Numbered from the stretch's first letter, positions 6,106-15,253 are shown. The stretch: 30,759 nucleotides of DNA from Bacillota bacterium (GCA_017621195.1 JAGATO010000325.1:1-30759), one strand, 5' to 3'. Numbers and translations: made by a program. Notes: a model not told the origin generated them from the sequence alone.

Positions 6106-9100
6106 ATGCTTCACATTTACTATGGGCGGGAAAGCATCGACAGGGATCGGTTTCTGTTTTCCTCCGTCAAAGAATCGCTGCTGCGCATCCGCAGCGGTAT
6201 CTCTGCCGCAGAGCGGATCTACGTGGTGGTTCCCGACCAATTTACGCTGCAAGCGGAGCAGAACGCGCTGGAATACTTGGAAGAACCGGGCCTTTTGGAG
6301 GTGGATATCCTGTCCCAGAGCCGCTTGGGTCATCGCATTCTGATGGAGACGGCCGGAGCAACCCGAACTCACATCGACAAATACGGGCGTCATATGCTGA
6401 TCGCCGAAATTTTGAAAGAGCAGCAGGAGCAGCTTCTGACCTACGGCGGCGCCGCGGATTCCACGGCCTTTGTGGAGATGGTCAACGACCTGATCACGGA
6501 GATGAAGCAGCACAACGTGGAGCCTCAGGACATTCCCAACATTCTGGAGAGCATCGAGCCCTCCAGTTTGCTTTATCGGAAGCTGGCGGACGTGTACCGC
6601 GTCTTTGAGGAATATCAGAAGAGGATCGACGGAAAGTATGTGGACACGGAGGACTATACCCGTCTGGTGACGGAGCAGATTCCCAATTCTGGCCTGGTAC
6701 GCAGCGGTGAATTCTGGATCTATGGATTCGATTCCTTTACGCCCAAGATGATGGCCATGCTGGGACAGCTGATGGCCTGTGCCATGGACGTCAATCTGGT
6801 CATGATCGGCGATCCCGGCATCTGCGGACCGGAACCCGATCCCGCCGACGGCGATTTGTTCGGCCTGGCCAAGGCGGTGATGGATCAGCTGAGAACCATC
6901 GCCATGGAACAGGGTACGGTGTGGGAGCAGAAGGCCATCGGCCAGGAATTTCTCCGGCCTGCCCGGCCTTCCCAGCTGATGCATTTGGAAAAAAATCTAT
7001 ACGCCTGGCCACACCAGTGTTTTTCGCAAAGCGAATCGGAAGCGGAGACGGCGCCTGCGGCCATTGCCTTCTGCCGCGCATCCAATCTTTACACCGAGGC
7101 GGAATCGGCAGCGGCGGAGATAACGGCGCTGGTGAGGGATCGCGGCTATCGCTACGAGGATATCGCCGTGATCTGCAACGACATGGAGGGTCGGGGATCG
7201 GTGATTTCCCGGGTGTTTCACGCCAGCGGGATCCCTGTGTTTCTGGACCGGAAGCGCTCCATCCTCCACGATCCGGCAGTGGAATATCTCATGGCTCTGC
7301 TGGAGGGCCTGTCGGGCCGCCTGCGCTACGAGGAAATGTTTCAGATGGTGAAGACCGGTCTGACGGATCTGACACGAGACGAGGGCGAGCTGCTGGAGAA
7401 CTATGTATTGTCCTACCGCAGCGCCGCTTCCAACCTGCGGCGGGCCTTCCGATACGGGGAAAGCCGCTACGGAGTCGACGGACTGGCGCAGCTGGAAGGG
7501 CTGCGGAAAAAGCTGATCGATCCGGTGGCAAAGCTGGCCTCCGATCTGAAAAAAGAGCCTTCGGCCAGGGGAAAGACCCGGGTGTTGTACGACTATCTGA
7601 CGGACGTGGCCCGGATACCGGAAAAGCTGACGGCCCTGTGCGACCGACTGGAAGCGGCAGGTGAACTGGAACTTCTGTCGGAGACGACGCAGATCTGGCA
7701 GGTGATCGTGGGACTTCTGGACCAGATCGTAGAACTGATCGGCGACGAGCCTCTATCCATAGCCGATTACGGTTTGATGCTGAACGCGGGCTGCTGTGCC
7801 GTGGAGATCGGCCTTCTGCCGCCGTCCTACGATCAGGTGATCGTTGGAACGATGCAGCGCACCCGAACGGGAAGGGTGAAGGCGCTATTGGTCCTGGGGG
7901 CCAACGACGGCGTCCTTCCGGGATCCGGCGCTTCGGAGGAGCTGCTTTCGGAAAGCGAGAAGGCGCTTTTGATGGCCAGGAATATCTGCATCTGCAAGGA
8001 TGACAGCTGGCGGGCCATGGAGGAAAAGATCGCCATCTACAAGAATCTGTCCAAACCGTCGGAACGGCTGTGGATCAGCTACACCATCGCGGACGGCGAG
8101 GGAGGAGCGGCCAGAGCCTCGCTGATCTATGAGAAGCTGCGGGGAATCTTTCCTCAGGTTCCGGAGGTGGCGGATGTGGTGAACCGCGGCCAGGCGCTGG
8201 AGCGCATCCACAGTCCGGCAGCGGCCATGGATCATCTGGCGGAGGAATTGCTGGACTGGCGCAACGGCGAAGAGCTGGATCCGATCTGGAAGGAAACGCT
8301 GAACTGGTTTTTGAAAACCATGCCCCAACAGATCAAACCGCTGCAGGAGGGGCTTCTGTTCGACAATCGGATGCAGCGTCTGGAAGGAGATTTGGCGGAT
8401 CGTATCTATCGGAAGGAGGGCTACGAGGAGCTGGTATTGAGCCCGTCCCGTCTGGAACGGTTTGGGCGCTGTCCTTTCAGCCATTTTCTGCAGTACGGTC
8501 TGCGGCCCGAGGAACGGCGCGTCTTTGAACTGGCAGGTCGGGAAGCCGGCGACGTGTATCACGAATGCCTGATGAAGCTGTCCCGCTGGCTGACCCTGCC
8601 CAATGTGGCAGTGAGCGATCCCGCATCGCCGTGGATGACCGTCACCCGGGAGCAGTGTGAGAAGAAAGTGGCGGAGCTGATGGAGCAGATCGCCGATTCC
8701 TATCAGGAGGCGGTGCTGCGTTCCGGTGGCCGCGAGGAATACCGACTGGATCGGATGAAACGGATCTGCACGGACGTTTCCTGGAACCTGATCCGTCACG
8801 TCCGCCAGGGGCAGATTCTGCAGATGTATCTGGAAGCCGGCTTTGGTCGTGGAAGGAACAACGCATTTCCGGCGGTGAAGGTATCGCTGGACGGCGGGAA
8901 GACGCTGCGCATCGAAGGAAAGATTGACCGTGTGGATGTTCTTCCCGGATCGGACGGCGGGAAGTACGTAAAGATCATCGATTACAAATCCGGCAGCGAA
9001 ACGTTCCGGGCCGATGAGGCGAAAAGCGGATGGCGGCTGCAGCTGATGCTGTATCTGGAAGGAGCCGCCCGTGGCGTAGGTGCGGAACCGGCCGGCATCT

Positions 9101-9525
9101 TCTACTTTCCGGTGGGAGAGCCTTCGGTCTGTGCGGACGGCTGCGAGGCTGCGGAACTGTCGGAACGGGTGACGAGGACCGTGGAAAAGAGCTTTCAGAT
9201 GAACGGCCTGATGGTGGACGATCCTCAGGTGATCCGCAGCGTGGCGGGAGACTTCGTCAAGGACTCCGCGGTGGTTCCGTTGTCCAGAAAGAAGGATGGA
9301 ACGCTGTCCAAGGTGTCGGAGACTTCTGTTTTGTCGCCTCAGGCGTTTGCCCAGTTCCGTCAGGAGGTGGACGATACGGTCCGTCGCCTGTGCCGCGATC
9401 TGGCGGACGGTGAGATCGCTGCGTCGCCACAGAAGACCGGGATCGTTACGGCCTGTCAATATTGCAGCTTTCGGAGCGTATGCTATTTTGATCCGGCCTT
9501 TGAAGGCTGCAGCTATCGAAAGTAG
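6106..9525 (+). CDS. addB: AddB, helicase-nuclease subunit of AddAB
   Basis: At 1139 aa this matches AddB, which with AddA processes double-strand DNA ends for recombination. Recognisable AddB segments are VVVPDQFTLQAEQNALEYL near the N terminus, YGFDSFTPK, RGYRYEDIAVICND, IVGTMQRTR and LVLGANDGVLPG. The C-terminal PD-(D/E)XK nuclease has IEGKIDRVDV and KIIDYKSG. The four Fe-S cysteines are present: C789 (GRCPFSHF), C1117, C1120 and C1126, the last three in a C-x2-C-x5-C pattern. The N-terminal segment that carries the P-loop in Bacillus AddB reads YYGRESIDRDRF and has no GKT/GKS. AddA normally follows AddB directly, but here a terminator follows. AGAGG precedes the start, 8 nt after cysK. 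Confidence 0.93.
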   Translation: MLHIYYGRESIDRDRFLFSSVKESLLRIRSGISAAERIYVVVPDQFTLQAEQNALEYLEEPGLLEVDILSQSRLGHRILMETAGATRTHIDKYGRHMLIAEILKEQQEQLLTYGGAADSTAFVEMVNDLITEMKQHNVEPQDIPNILESIEPSSLLYRKLADVYRVFEEYQKRIDGKYVDTEDYTRLVTEQIPNSGLVRSGEFWIYGFDSFTPKMMAMLGQLMACAMDVNLVMIGDPGICGPEPDPADGDLFGLAKAVMDQLRTIAMEQGTVWEQKAIGQEFLRPARPSQLMHLEKNLYAWPHQCFSQSESEAETAPAAIAFCRASNLYTEAESAAAEITALVRDRGYRYEDIAVICNDMEGRGSVISRVFHASGIPVFLDRKRSILHDPAVEYLMALLEGLSGRLRYEEMFQMVKTGLTDLTRDEGELLENYVLSYRSAASNLRRAFRYGESRYGVDGLAQLEGLRKKLIDPVAKLASDLKKEPSARGKTRVLYDYLTDVARIPEKLTALCDRLEAAGELELLSETTQIWQVIVGLLDQIVELIGDEPLSIADYGLMLNAGCCAVEIGLLPPSYDQVIVGTMQRTRTGRVKALLVLGANDGVLPGSGASEELLSESEKALLMARNICICKDDSWRAMEEKIAIYKNLSKPSERLWISYTIADGEGGAARASLIYEKLRGIFPQVPEVADVVNRGQALERIHSPAAAMDHLAEELLDWRNGEELDPIWKETLNWFLKTMPQQIKPLQEGLLFDNRMQRLEGDLADRIYRKEGYEELVLSPSRLERFGRCPFSHFLQYGLRPEERRVFELAGREAGDVYHECLMKLSRWLTLPNVAVSDPASPWMTVTREQCEKKVAELMEQIADSYQEAVLRSGGREEYRLDRMKRICTDVSWNLIRHVRQGQILQMYLEAGFGRGRNNAFPAVKVSLDGGKTLRIEGKIDRVDVLPGSDGGKYVKIIDYKSGSETFRADEAKSGWRLQLMLYLEGAARGVGAEPAGIFYFPVGEPSVCADGCEAAELSERVTRTVEKSFQMNGLMVDDPQVIRSVAGDFVKDSAVVPLSRKKDGTLSKVSETSVLSPQAFAQFRQEVDDTVRRLCRDLADGEIAASPQKTGIVTACQYCSFRSVCYFDPAFEGCSYRK

Positions 9526-9545
9526 CAGGATTTTTGAGTAAACGA

Positions 9546-9597
9546 AAAAGAGGCTGTTTTGGAGCCACGGGTCTGTGTCTTTGAAACAGCCTCTTTT
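9546..9597. terminator. Bidirectional intrinsic terminator between addB and potD
   Basis: A perfect 14-bp inverted repeat, AAAAGAGGCTGTTT (9546-9559) and AAACAGCCTCTTTT (9584-9597), with a 24-nt loop. The A/T ends give a T-run on either strand, so it serves both the feo-cysK-addB unit and the converging pot operon. Confidence 0.88.
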
Positions 9598-9620
9598 GAT
9601 CTTTGATTGTGGTGAAAAAA

Positions 9621-10898
9621 TCAGTCTTCCATCATGTATCTGTGACGCTTTGCCGTACGGCGGCGATACCACGTCTTTCCGATGACGATGGCCGCGATGG
9701 TGGCGCAGGGAAGAATTCCCCAGATCATCACGTTTTTGTTGCTGGCCTTCACCTCGGTCCACAGCTGGTCCAGAAGCAGATTGGCTTCGTCGGACAGGTT
9801 GACGAACATCTCCGAATTGTCCAGGATCTCCTGGGACGGATAGAGGACGGGATCATCCCGCAGCTCTTCATCCAGCAGGCAGTAGGCGGCCAGATTGGCC
9901 GTACCGTAGCCTATGTATTCGATGTTCTGAGCGTTGACCACCGGCTCGTTCAGGAAGTTGATGAACATTTCCGCGCCCAGCTTGTTTTTGGCGGAGGCGG
10001 GAATGCAGATCGCATCTACGAATTTGTTGGTTCCTTCTTTGGGGATGACGATGTCGATGTCATCGTTGTCGATCAGAAGAGCGTCCCCCGCGTAGTAGGT
10101 GGCGATGGCCGCTTCGTTGTTTTCCATCTTGTCGAACATCTGATCCATGACGTAGGCCTGTACCAGGGGCTTCTGTTCCTTCAAAAGCTCGGCAGCCTCA
10201 CGCAGCTGATCCGGATCCTCCGTGTTCAGGGAATAGCCCAGGTATTTCAGAGCTACGCCGAAGGCGTCACGGGAGTTGTTGAACATCAGAATCTGACCGG
10301 CGTACGTTTCGTCCCACAGGATTCCCCAACTGTCCGGCTCTTCCTCCACCATGGAAGTGTTGTAGATGATGGCTACGGTATTCCAGGCGTAGGGAAGGGA
10401 ATAGACGGATCCGGGATCGTAATTGGGATCCATGAATCCCTCGTTCATGTATTTCGCATTGGGGATGTTATCGTAATCCAGCGGAAGCAGCATATCCTCC
10501 TTGATCATGCGGGCGATCATGTAGTCCGACGGTATGATCACATCGTAGCTGGCGGCACCGCTTTTCAGCTTGGCGTACAGCTCTTCGTTGGTGGCGAAGT
10601 TGGTGTAGTACACCTTGATGTCGGTCAGATCTTCAAATTCGGAGATGACGTCGATGAGGTCATCGCTGCCGTCGGAGATGTACTCACCCCAGTTGTAGAA
10701 ATTGATGGACGCACCCTGACCGCGAAGCTGACCGTAGTACTCTTCGTCGTAGGTGTACGCGTCCCAATCGCCGGTGTAGGGCAGGTTGTCGCGGTCGAGA
10801 TCGAAGCTGTCACCGGCGAAGCAGGCGAAGCCGTTTGCCGCAAGAAGCGCGGCAAGGCAGAGGAAGGCGGCCATGCGCCGCAGAATGGTTCTATCCAC
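9621..10898 (-). CDS. potD: Polyamine ABC transporter substrate-binding protein with C-terminal TM helix
   Basis: This 425-aa protein binds spermidine or putrescine outside the cell and delivers it to PotBC. A signal peptide (about 1-28, basic start then LCLAALLAANGFA) precedes the mature domain, which starts with the typical INFYNWGEYI segment. Family motifs include YDVIIPSDYMI, LPYAWNTVAIIYN and MFINFLNEP. The usual lipobox is not convincing because the Cys is preceded by GFA. Instead there is a C-terminal hydrophobic helix (about residues 387-405) followed by a basic tail, so it may be held in the membrane there. Translation starts at GTG 10898, with AAAGGAGG upstream, and overlaps the potC end by 8 nt. 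It is the last gene of the operon. Confidence 0.92.
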   Translation of the reverse strand: MDRTILRRMAAFLCLAALLAANGFACFAGDSFDLDRDNLPYTGDWDAYTYDEEYYGQLRGQGASINFYNWGEYISDGSDDLIDVISEFEDLTDIKVYYTNFATNEELYAKLKSGAASYDVIIPSDYMIARMIKEDMLLPLDYDNIPNAKYMNEGFMDPNYDPGSVYSLPYAWNTVAIIYNTSMVEEEPDSWGILWDETYAGQILMFNNSRDAFGVALKYLGYSLNTEDPDQLREAAELLKEQKPLVQAYVMDQMFDKMENNEAAIATYYAGDALLIDNDDIDIVIPKEGTNKFVDAICIPASAKNKLGAEMFINFLNEPVVNAQNIEYIGYGTANLAAYCLLDEELRDDPVLYPSQEILDNSEMFVNLSDEANLLLDQLWTEVKASNKNVMIWGILPCATIAAIVIGKTWYRRRTAKRHRYMMED

Positions 10899-11700
10899 GA
10901 CGGCCTCCTTTCTGCAGCTGATTTTCCCTGCGGATGTCGTTCAGATTGGTCAGGATCAGCACCGCCAGTACCACGACGAAAATGATGGCCGACAGAGCGT
11001 TGATCTCAGGGCTGACGCGCTTTCTGGTCATGGAGTAGATCAGCACCGGCAGCGTCTGGGCCCGCTCTCCGCTGACGAAATAGGAAATGTTGAAGTCGTC
11101 CAGGGAGAAGGTGAAGGCGATGAGAAAGCCGGTGATGATTCCGGGCATGATCTCCGGCAGCATGACTTTAGTGAAGGCCTGTAGAGGCGTACATCCCAGG
11201 TCCAGAGCTGCTTCGAACAGGTATTTATCCATCTGGCGCAGCTTGGGAAGCACCGACAGTATGACGTAGGGCACGTTGAAGGTGATGTGGGCCACGATGA
11301 CGGTGAACAGGCTGAAATCCACCTTGAACATGACGAACAGGAGCATCAGGGAGACGCCCATGACGATCTCCGGGCTCATGACCGGAAGGTAGGTGAAGTT
11401 CATGATCAGGTCGCGGCTCCGCTTTTTCATGGCCTGAATTCCCACAGCGGCAGCCGTTCCCAGAAGCGTAGCGATGACCGAAGAGATTACGGCCACGATC
11501 AGGGTGTTTAACAGGGCCGAGAGAATGCTTTCGTTCTGGATCAGGTCGGCGTACCACTTGGTGGTGAAGCCGCTCCAGGCACCGCGGCTCTTGCTGTTGT
11601 TGAAGGAGTATGCGATCATCACCAGAATGGGCAAGTACATGAAGGCCATGACGATGAAGATGTACAGGTTGGAGGTCAGGGAATTCTGCTTCTTTGTCAT
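10891..11700 (-). CDS. potC: Polyamine ABC transporter permease PotC
   Basis: This 269-aa integral membrane protein has about six hydrophobic helices. The cytoplasmic EAA loop, which docks with the ATPase, reads YLFEAALDLGCTPLQAFTKVMLPEIMPGI in sense and is visible around the middle of the protein (shown here only as a motif name: EAA-D-G-P). It resembles the PotC half of the permease pair. ATG overlaps the potB stop by 4 nt (ATGA), and potD follows with an 8-nt overlap, so all four genes are tightly coupled. Confidence 0.92.
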   Translation of the reverse strand: MTKKQNSLTSNLYIFIVMAFMYLPILVMIAYSFNNSKSRGAWSGFTTKWYADLIQNESILSALLNTLIVAVISSVIATLLGTAAAVGIQAMKKRSRDLIMNFTYLPVMSPEIVMGVSLMLLFVMFKVDFSLFTVIVAHITFNVPYVILSVLPKLRQMDKYLFEAALDLGCTPLQAFTKVMLPEIMPGIITGFLIAFTFSLDDFNISYFVSGERAQTLPVLIYSMTRKRVSPEINALSAIIFVVVLAVLILTNLNDIRRENQLQKGGRRG

Positions 11701-12512
11701 AACAACAGGCCCTCCTTTTCCTCGGGATTATGGAACATGTCGGTCAGAGCCATGCAGACCAGGAGGATCACCATCAGAACCAGAGACAGGGCCGCACCCA
11801 GATTGGGATTGTAGGCGTTGCCGAGGAACTGCATTTCGATCAGGTCGCCGATCAGCATGAAGGAACCGCCGCCCAACATGACGGAGATGACGAAGGTGGA
11901 TACCGATGGGACAAAGACCATGGTGATGCCGGTGGCAATCCCGGGCAGCGACAGGGGAAGAACCACCTGACGCAGCGTTTCGCCGGGGCTGCAGCCCAGG
12001 TCGGTAGCCGCCTCGATGAGAGAGGGCTCGATCTTCGTCATGACAGAATACAGGGGCAGGATCATGAAGGGCAGGTAGTTATACACCATGCCCAGAACCA
12101 CAGCTCCCTGGGTGTTGATCATTTCGTAGGGACCTAAGCCGATCATGCCCAGCAGGCGGTTGATGACGCCGTTGTTTTCCAGCAGGGTCATCCAGGCGTA
12201 GGTTCGAAGCAGGAAGTTCATCCACATGGGAAGCATGACCAGGAGGACCAGAGTCCTCTGGGTGTTGGCGCTCTTGCGGGAGATCAGATAGGCCAGCGGA
12301 TAGGCGATGGCCAGGCACAGGGCCGTAGCGATGATGGCCAGCCAGACGGAGCTTCCGATGACGGGAGCGAAGCGCATCCCTTGGACGAAGTTATCCAGGG
12401 TAAAGCCGCCGTTCATATCGGTGAGGGCGTAATATCCCACCAGCCCCATGGGAACGACGATAAACAGGGCGGCCCACAGCAGGTAGGGGGCCGCGGCAAT
12501 TCTCGCTTTCAT
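11697..12512 (-). CDS. potB: Polyamine ABC transporter permease PotB
   Basis: This 271-aa membrane permease has about six hydrophobic helices and an EAA-type docking loop (IEAATDLGCSPGETLRQVVL, about residues 166-185). It pairs with PotC to form the channel. The start is preceded by TAGGAGGGG and lies 12 nt after the potA stop. Gene order potA-potB-potC-potD is the classical one, which supports the substrate assignment to spermidine/putrescine. Confidence 0.92.
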   Translation of the reverse strand: MKARIAAAPYLLWAALFIVVPMGLVGYYALTDMNGGFTLDNFVQGMRFAPVIGSSVWLAIIATALCLAIAYPLAYLISRKSANTQRTLVLLVMLPMWMNFLLRTYAWMTLLENNGVINRLLGMIGLGPYEMINTQGAVVLGMVYNYLPFMILPLYSVMTKIEPSLIEAATDLGCSPGETLRQVVLPLSLPGIATGITMVFVPSVSTFVISVMLGGGSFMLIGDLIEMQFLGNAYNPNLGAALSLVLMVILLVCMALTDMFHNPEEKEGLLL

Positions 12513-12524
12513 GGCAGACCCCTC

Positions 12525-13652
12525 CTATTCTTCGTCATCTTCATCTTCGTCGTTCAGGATGGAGTCGGCTTCCAGCGCGCTGAGCAGCTCCGCCTCTTCC
12601 TCCGGAGACATTTTATGCATGATATGGATATCGTCGGGGGTCAGGATCAGTCCGATCTCGCTGCCCACGGGGTGATTTTCGATGGTGTGGACCATCCACT
12701 CCTCCTCTTCACCGGGAGCCTGAACCATCAGTTCGTAGTGGACGCCCTTGAAGACGCTGGAGATGACGGTGCCGTGGAACTGCCCGTCGGCAGGCTTGCA
12801 GATCTCCCAGTCTTCGGGCCGGATGACCACGTCCACTCTGGCGTTGGTTCCGAAGCCGCCGTCCAGACAGGGCAGCTGACGGCCGCCGAATTCCACCAGA
12901 TAGTCACGGATCATGACGCCGTCCACGATGTTGCTCTCGCCGATGAAGTCGGCAACGAAGGCGTTGACGGGCTCGTTATAGATGTCGATGGGCGTACCGA
13001 TCTGCTGGATCTGGCCGTTTTTCATGACCACGACGCGGTCGGACATGGTCAGGGCTTCTTCCTGGTCGTGGGTGACGTAGAGGAAGGTAATCCCCAGCTG
13101 CTGCTGAATGCGCTTCAGCTCGATCTGCATTTCCTTGCGCAGCTTCAGGTCCAGAGCGCCCAGGGGCTCATCCAGCAGAAGGAGTCTGGGGTGGTTGACC
13201 AAGGCCCGGGCGATGGCAACGCGCTGCTGCTGCCCGCCGGACAGCTGATTGACCCGGCGCAGCTCGAAGCCGGACAGTCCCACCATGGCCAGCATTTCCT
13301 TGATCCGTTTCTTCCGCTCGGCATCGGGCAATCTGCTGATCTTCAGACCGAATTCCACGTTTTCGTACACGTTCAGATGAGGAAACAGCGCGTAGCGCTG
13401 AAAGACCGTGTTGACGTGACGCTTGTAAGGCGGAACATCGTTGATTTTCTTTCCATCAAAAAAAACGTCACCCTCCGAGGGTTCTACAAAACCGCCGATG
13501 ATCCTCAGCGTCGTAGTTTTCCCACAGCCCGATGGGCCCAGAAGAGTAACGAATTCCTTGTCCTTGATGTCCAGATTCAGGTGATCAAGGACCACTTCGC
13601 CGTCGAAGGCAACCGTAATGTTGCGAAGACTGATTAAAGTATTGTTTTCCAT
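12525..13652 (-). CDS. potA: Polyamine ABC transporter ATP-binding protein PotA
   Basis: This 375-aa ATPase powers polyamine import. It has Walker A GPSGCGKT (39-46), the ABC signature LSGGQQQR, Walker B LLLLDEP and the switch histidine in VTHDQEEA. The C-terminal 130 residues form the regulatory TOBE/OB domain seen in PotA and related importers. The protein ends in a very acidic tail (ILNDEDEDDEE). The start is preceded by AAAGGGGGA. It is the first gene of the pot operon and is preceded by a long structured leader. Confidence 0.94.
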   Translation of the reverse strand: MENNTLISLRNITVAFDGEVVLDHLNLDIKDKEFVTLLGPSGCGKTTTLRIIGGFVEPSEGDVFFDGKKINDVPPYKRHVNTVFQRYALFPHLNVYENVEFGLKISRLPDAERKKRIKEMLAMVGLSGFELRRVNQLSGGQQQRVAIARALVNHPRLLLLDEPLGALDLKLRKEMQIELKRIQQQLGITFLYVTHDQEEALTMSDRVVVMKNGQIQQIGTPIDIYNEPVNAFVADFIGESNIVDGVMIRDYLVEFGGRQLPCLDGGFGTNARVDVVIRPEDWEICKPADGQFHGTVISSVFKGVHYELMVQAPGEEEEWMVHTIENHPVGSEIGLILTPDDIHIMHKMSPEEEAELLSALEADSILNDEDEDDEE

Positions 13653-13884
13653 GCAGCATCCCCCTTTGCGGATTTAGTCATGCAGGTTACTTTGGACCTG
13701 CGTGGCCCAGAGACTTTTGACATCACTCCCCGCAAAAGGTTTTTGACCATACCCACGGGTTCTTAACGGTACGGATTCAGGTGATGCGTGAGCCTCCGTA
13801 TGTGCCAGATGCTTGAAAGGGCCAAAACGTGTGAAAACCCGCAAAATGCGGGAGATACCGGCCGCTTTTCAATTTTAGTATAGT
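13653..13884 (-). promoter_or_regulatory. Structured 5' leader of potABCD, candidate riboswitch or attenuator
   Basis: From the predicted transcription start to the potA start is about 230 nt without an ORF. On the transcript, in order, it can form CCCGCA/TGCGGG with a 3-nt loop (13838-13852, followed by four U), TACGGA/TCCGTA (13770-13800, 19-nt loop), a short ACCCGTGGGT hairpin (13751-13760), CTTTTG/CAAAAG (13714-13738) and GCAGGT/ACCTGC (13682-13701), the last about 25 nt before the potA ribosome binding site. I do not recognise it as a known riboswitch class. Control by polyamine is a guess from context. Confidence 0.4.
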
Positions 13885-13890
13885 AATCTA

Positions 13891-13919
13891 ATCCTAACAG
13901 GGAACGGTGGGAATTGCAA
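13891..13919 (-). promoter_or_regulatory. Promoter of potABCD
   Basis: On the minus strand TTGCAA (13914-13919), a 17-nt spacer and TAGGAT (13891-13896). It places the start of transcription near 13884 and gives a leader of about 230 nt. Confidence 0.45.
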
Positions 13920-13979
13920 GGTATTTGGCGCATTTTGACCGGAGAAATTTGGGAAACGGCCGAAAAAATCGGGGACCGG

Positions 13980-14008
13980 TTGAAATTACGCCGAAAGTTG
14001 GATAGAAT
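13980..14008 (+). promoter_or_regulatory. Promoter of apbE
   Basis: TTGAAA (13980-13985), a 17-nt spacer and TAGAAT (14003-14008), about 57 nt before the apbE start. Confidence 0.6.
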
Positions 14009-14064
14009 AAGAAGGCGGTGCGGATGACGACCTGCGCTGTGATACGACGGATGAGGAGAACGAA

Positions 14065-15189
14065 ATGAAACAGAGATACAACTGCGCAGGAGGCAGCCGC
14101 CTGGCGGCGGTGATCGTTCTGCTGGCTCTGGTCCTGGGACTGACGTCCTGCGGATCGATGGGCGGCGGAACGGCGGAGCCGGAGACGGTGGAAAAACAGG
14201 CCTTTTATCTGAATACGGTCTGCAACATTCGCCTGCAGGAATGGGAAGGCGATTACGAGGAAGGAGAGGCATTGGTGAATCAGGCCTTTTCCCTCTGCGC
14301 ACAGCTGGAACACAAAATGAGCCGGACGGTGGCCGGAAGCGATGTCGATCACATCAATACGGCCGGCGGTCAGCCGGTGGAGATCGACGATGGCCGGGTG
14401 GCGGAGGTATTGGAGCTGGGACTGGATTACAGCCGATTGTCAGACGGTCGCTTCGATATTACGGTGGGTCGGTTAGCCGAGCTTTGGAACTTCTCCGGAG
14501 TGGATCCTTCCGTACCGGATGATACCGATATTCGGGAGGCGGTGGCCCATGTGAATTATGAAAATCTCACCGTAGAGGCAGTGGCTCCGGACGACCCCAT
14601 GGCGGTGGAGAGCGGAACGGAATCTGGAACGTGGCGCGTGACGCTTTCCGATCCGGAAGCGAAGATCGATCTGGGAGCGGTGGCCAAAGGCTACATCGTG
14701 GATGAGGTCAGCGATTATCTTCGGGAAAACGGCGCCGTTCGCGGCATCGTGGATTTCGGCGGAAACATTTCCTGCATCGGAGCCAAAGAGAGCGGAGAAC
14801 CGTGGATCATCGGCGTGAAGAAGCCCTTCGGCGCGGGAGATACCCGGGAGGATCAGCAGGACAGCCTGATCGGAACGGTGGAGCTGGGCGCGGATTGCTC
14901 CGCGGTGACCTCGGGGACGTACGAACGACGTTTTACGCAGGACGGCGTTCTGTACCATCACATTTTGGATCCGGCCACCGGATATCCCTGCGACACCGAT
15001 GTCAGCGGCGTCACCATCATCGGCGAGCGGTCGGGCCAGTGTGACGGTCTGTCCACGGTCTGCCTGATCCTGGGCGTGGAGGACGGCATGGCGCTGATCG
15101 AATCCCTGCCGGACTTCGAAGCTGTCTTCGTGGACACCCAGGGACAGGTTCACTGCACCTCCGGCGTAGTCTTTACACCGGCGCAGTAG
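14065..15189 (+). CDS. apbE: ApbE-family FAD:protein FMN transferase, lipoprotein
   Basis: ApbE attaches FMN covalently to Thr/Ser in flavoproteins such as RnfG/RnfD or NqrC, outside the cytoplasmic membrane. This 374-aa protein has a basic signal peptide and lipobox LTSC with lipidated Cys at C29. Family motifs include FYLNTVCNIRL, LSDGRFDITVG, IDLGAVAKGYIVDE, VDFGGNISCIG and, near the end, TSGTYERRF and YHHILDPATGYP, which contain the FAD/Mg-binding residues. GAGGAG precedes ATG 14065. No rnf or other flavinylated target lies in the window, so the substrate is elsewhere. Compared with typical family members the protein is complete. Confidence 0.93.
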   Translation: MKQRYNCAGGSRLAAVIVLLALVLGLTSCGSMGGGTAEPETVEKQAFYLNTVCNIRLQEWEGDYEEGEALVNQAFSLCAQLEHKMSRTVAGSDVDHINTAGGQPVEIDDGRVAEVLELGLDYSRLSDGRFDITVGRLAELWNFSGVDPSVPDDTDIREAVAHVNYENLTVEAVAPDDPMAVESGTESGTWRVTLSDPEAKIDLGAVAKGYIVDEVSDYLRENGAVRGIVDFGGNISCIGAKESGEPWIIGVKKPFGAGDTREDQQDSLIGTVELGADCSAVTSGTYERRFTQDGVLYHHILDPATGYPCDTDVSGVTIIGERSGQCDGLSTVCLILGVEDGMALIESLPDFEAVFVDTQGQVHCTSGVVFTPAQ

Positions 15190-15224
15190 CAGGGCGGTCC
15201 GGTTGCGATGCCGACGATCGGGGC

Positions 15225-15253
15225 TTGACAAAGCCAGGCTTTCGCGGTAGTGT
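15225..15253 (+). promoter_or_regulatory. Promoter of the Mrp gene
   Basis: Consensus TTGACA (15225-15230), a 17-nt spacer and TAGTGT (15248-15253), about 75 nt before the Mrp start. Confidence 0.55.

Noticed and set aside
7885..9762. A 625-codon open frame on the minus strand opposite addB
   Set aside because: Long antisense frames are common opposite GC-rich genes; its His/Arg/Gln-rich sequence has no motifs, while AddB has conserved Fe-S and nuclease residues.
9603..10985. A 460-codon plus-strand frame opposite potD
   Set aside because: Rich in Val/Gly/Asp/His as expected from the reverse complement of PotD; no start signal and no family.
12381..13637. A 418-codon plus-strand frame opposite potA
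   Set aside because: Composition typical of an antisense shadow; PotA on the other strand has all ABC ATPase motifs.
13738..13800. Possible c-di-GMP or other known riboswitch in the pot leader (CACGC stretch)
   Set aside because: The remaining conserved core sequences of that class are missing, so no known class is claimed.
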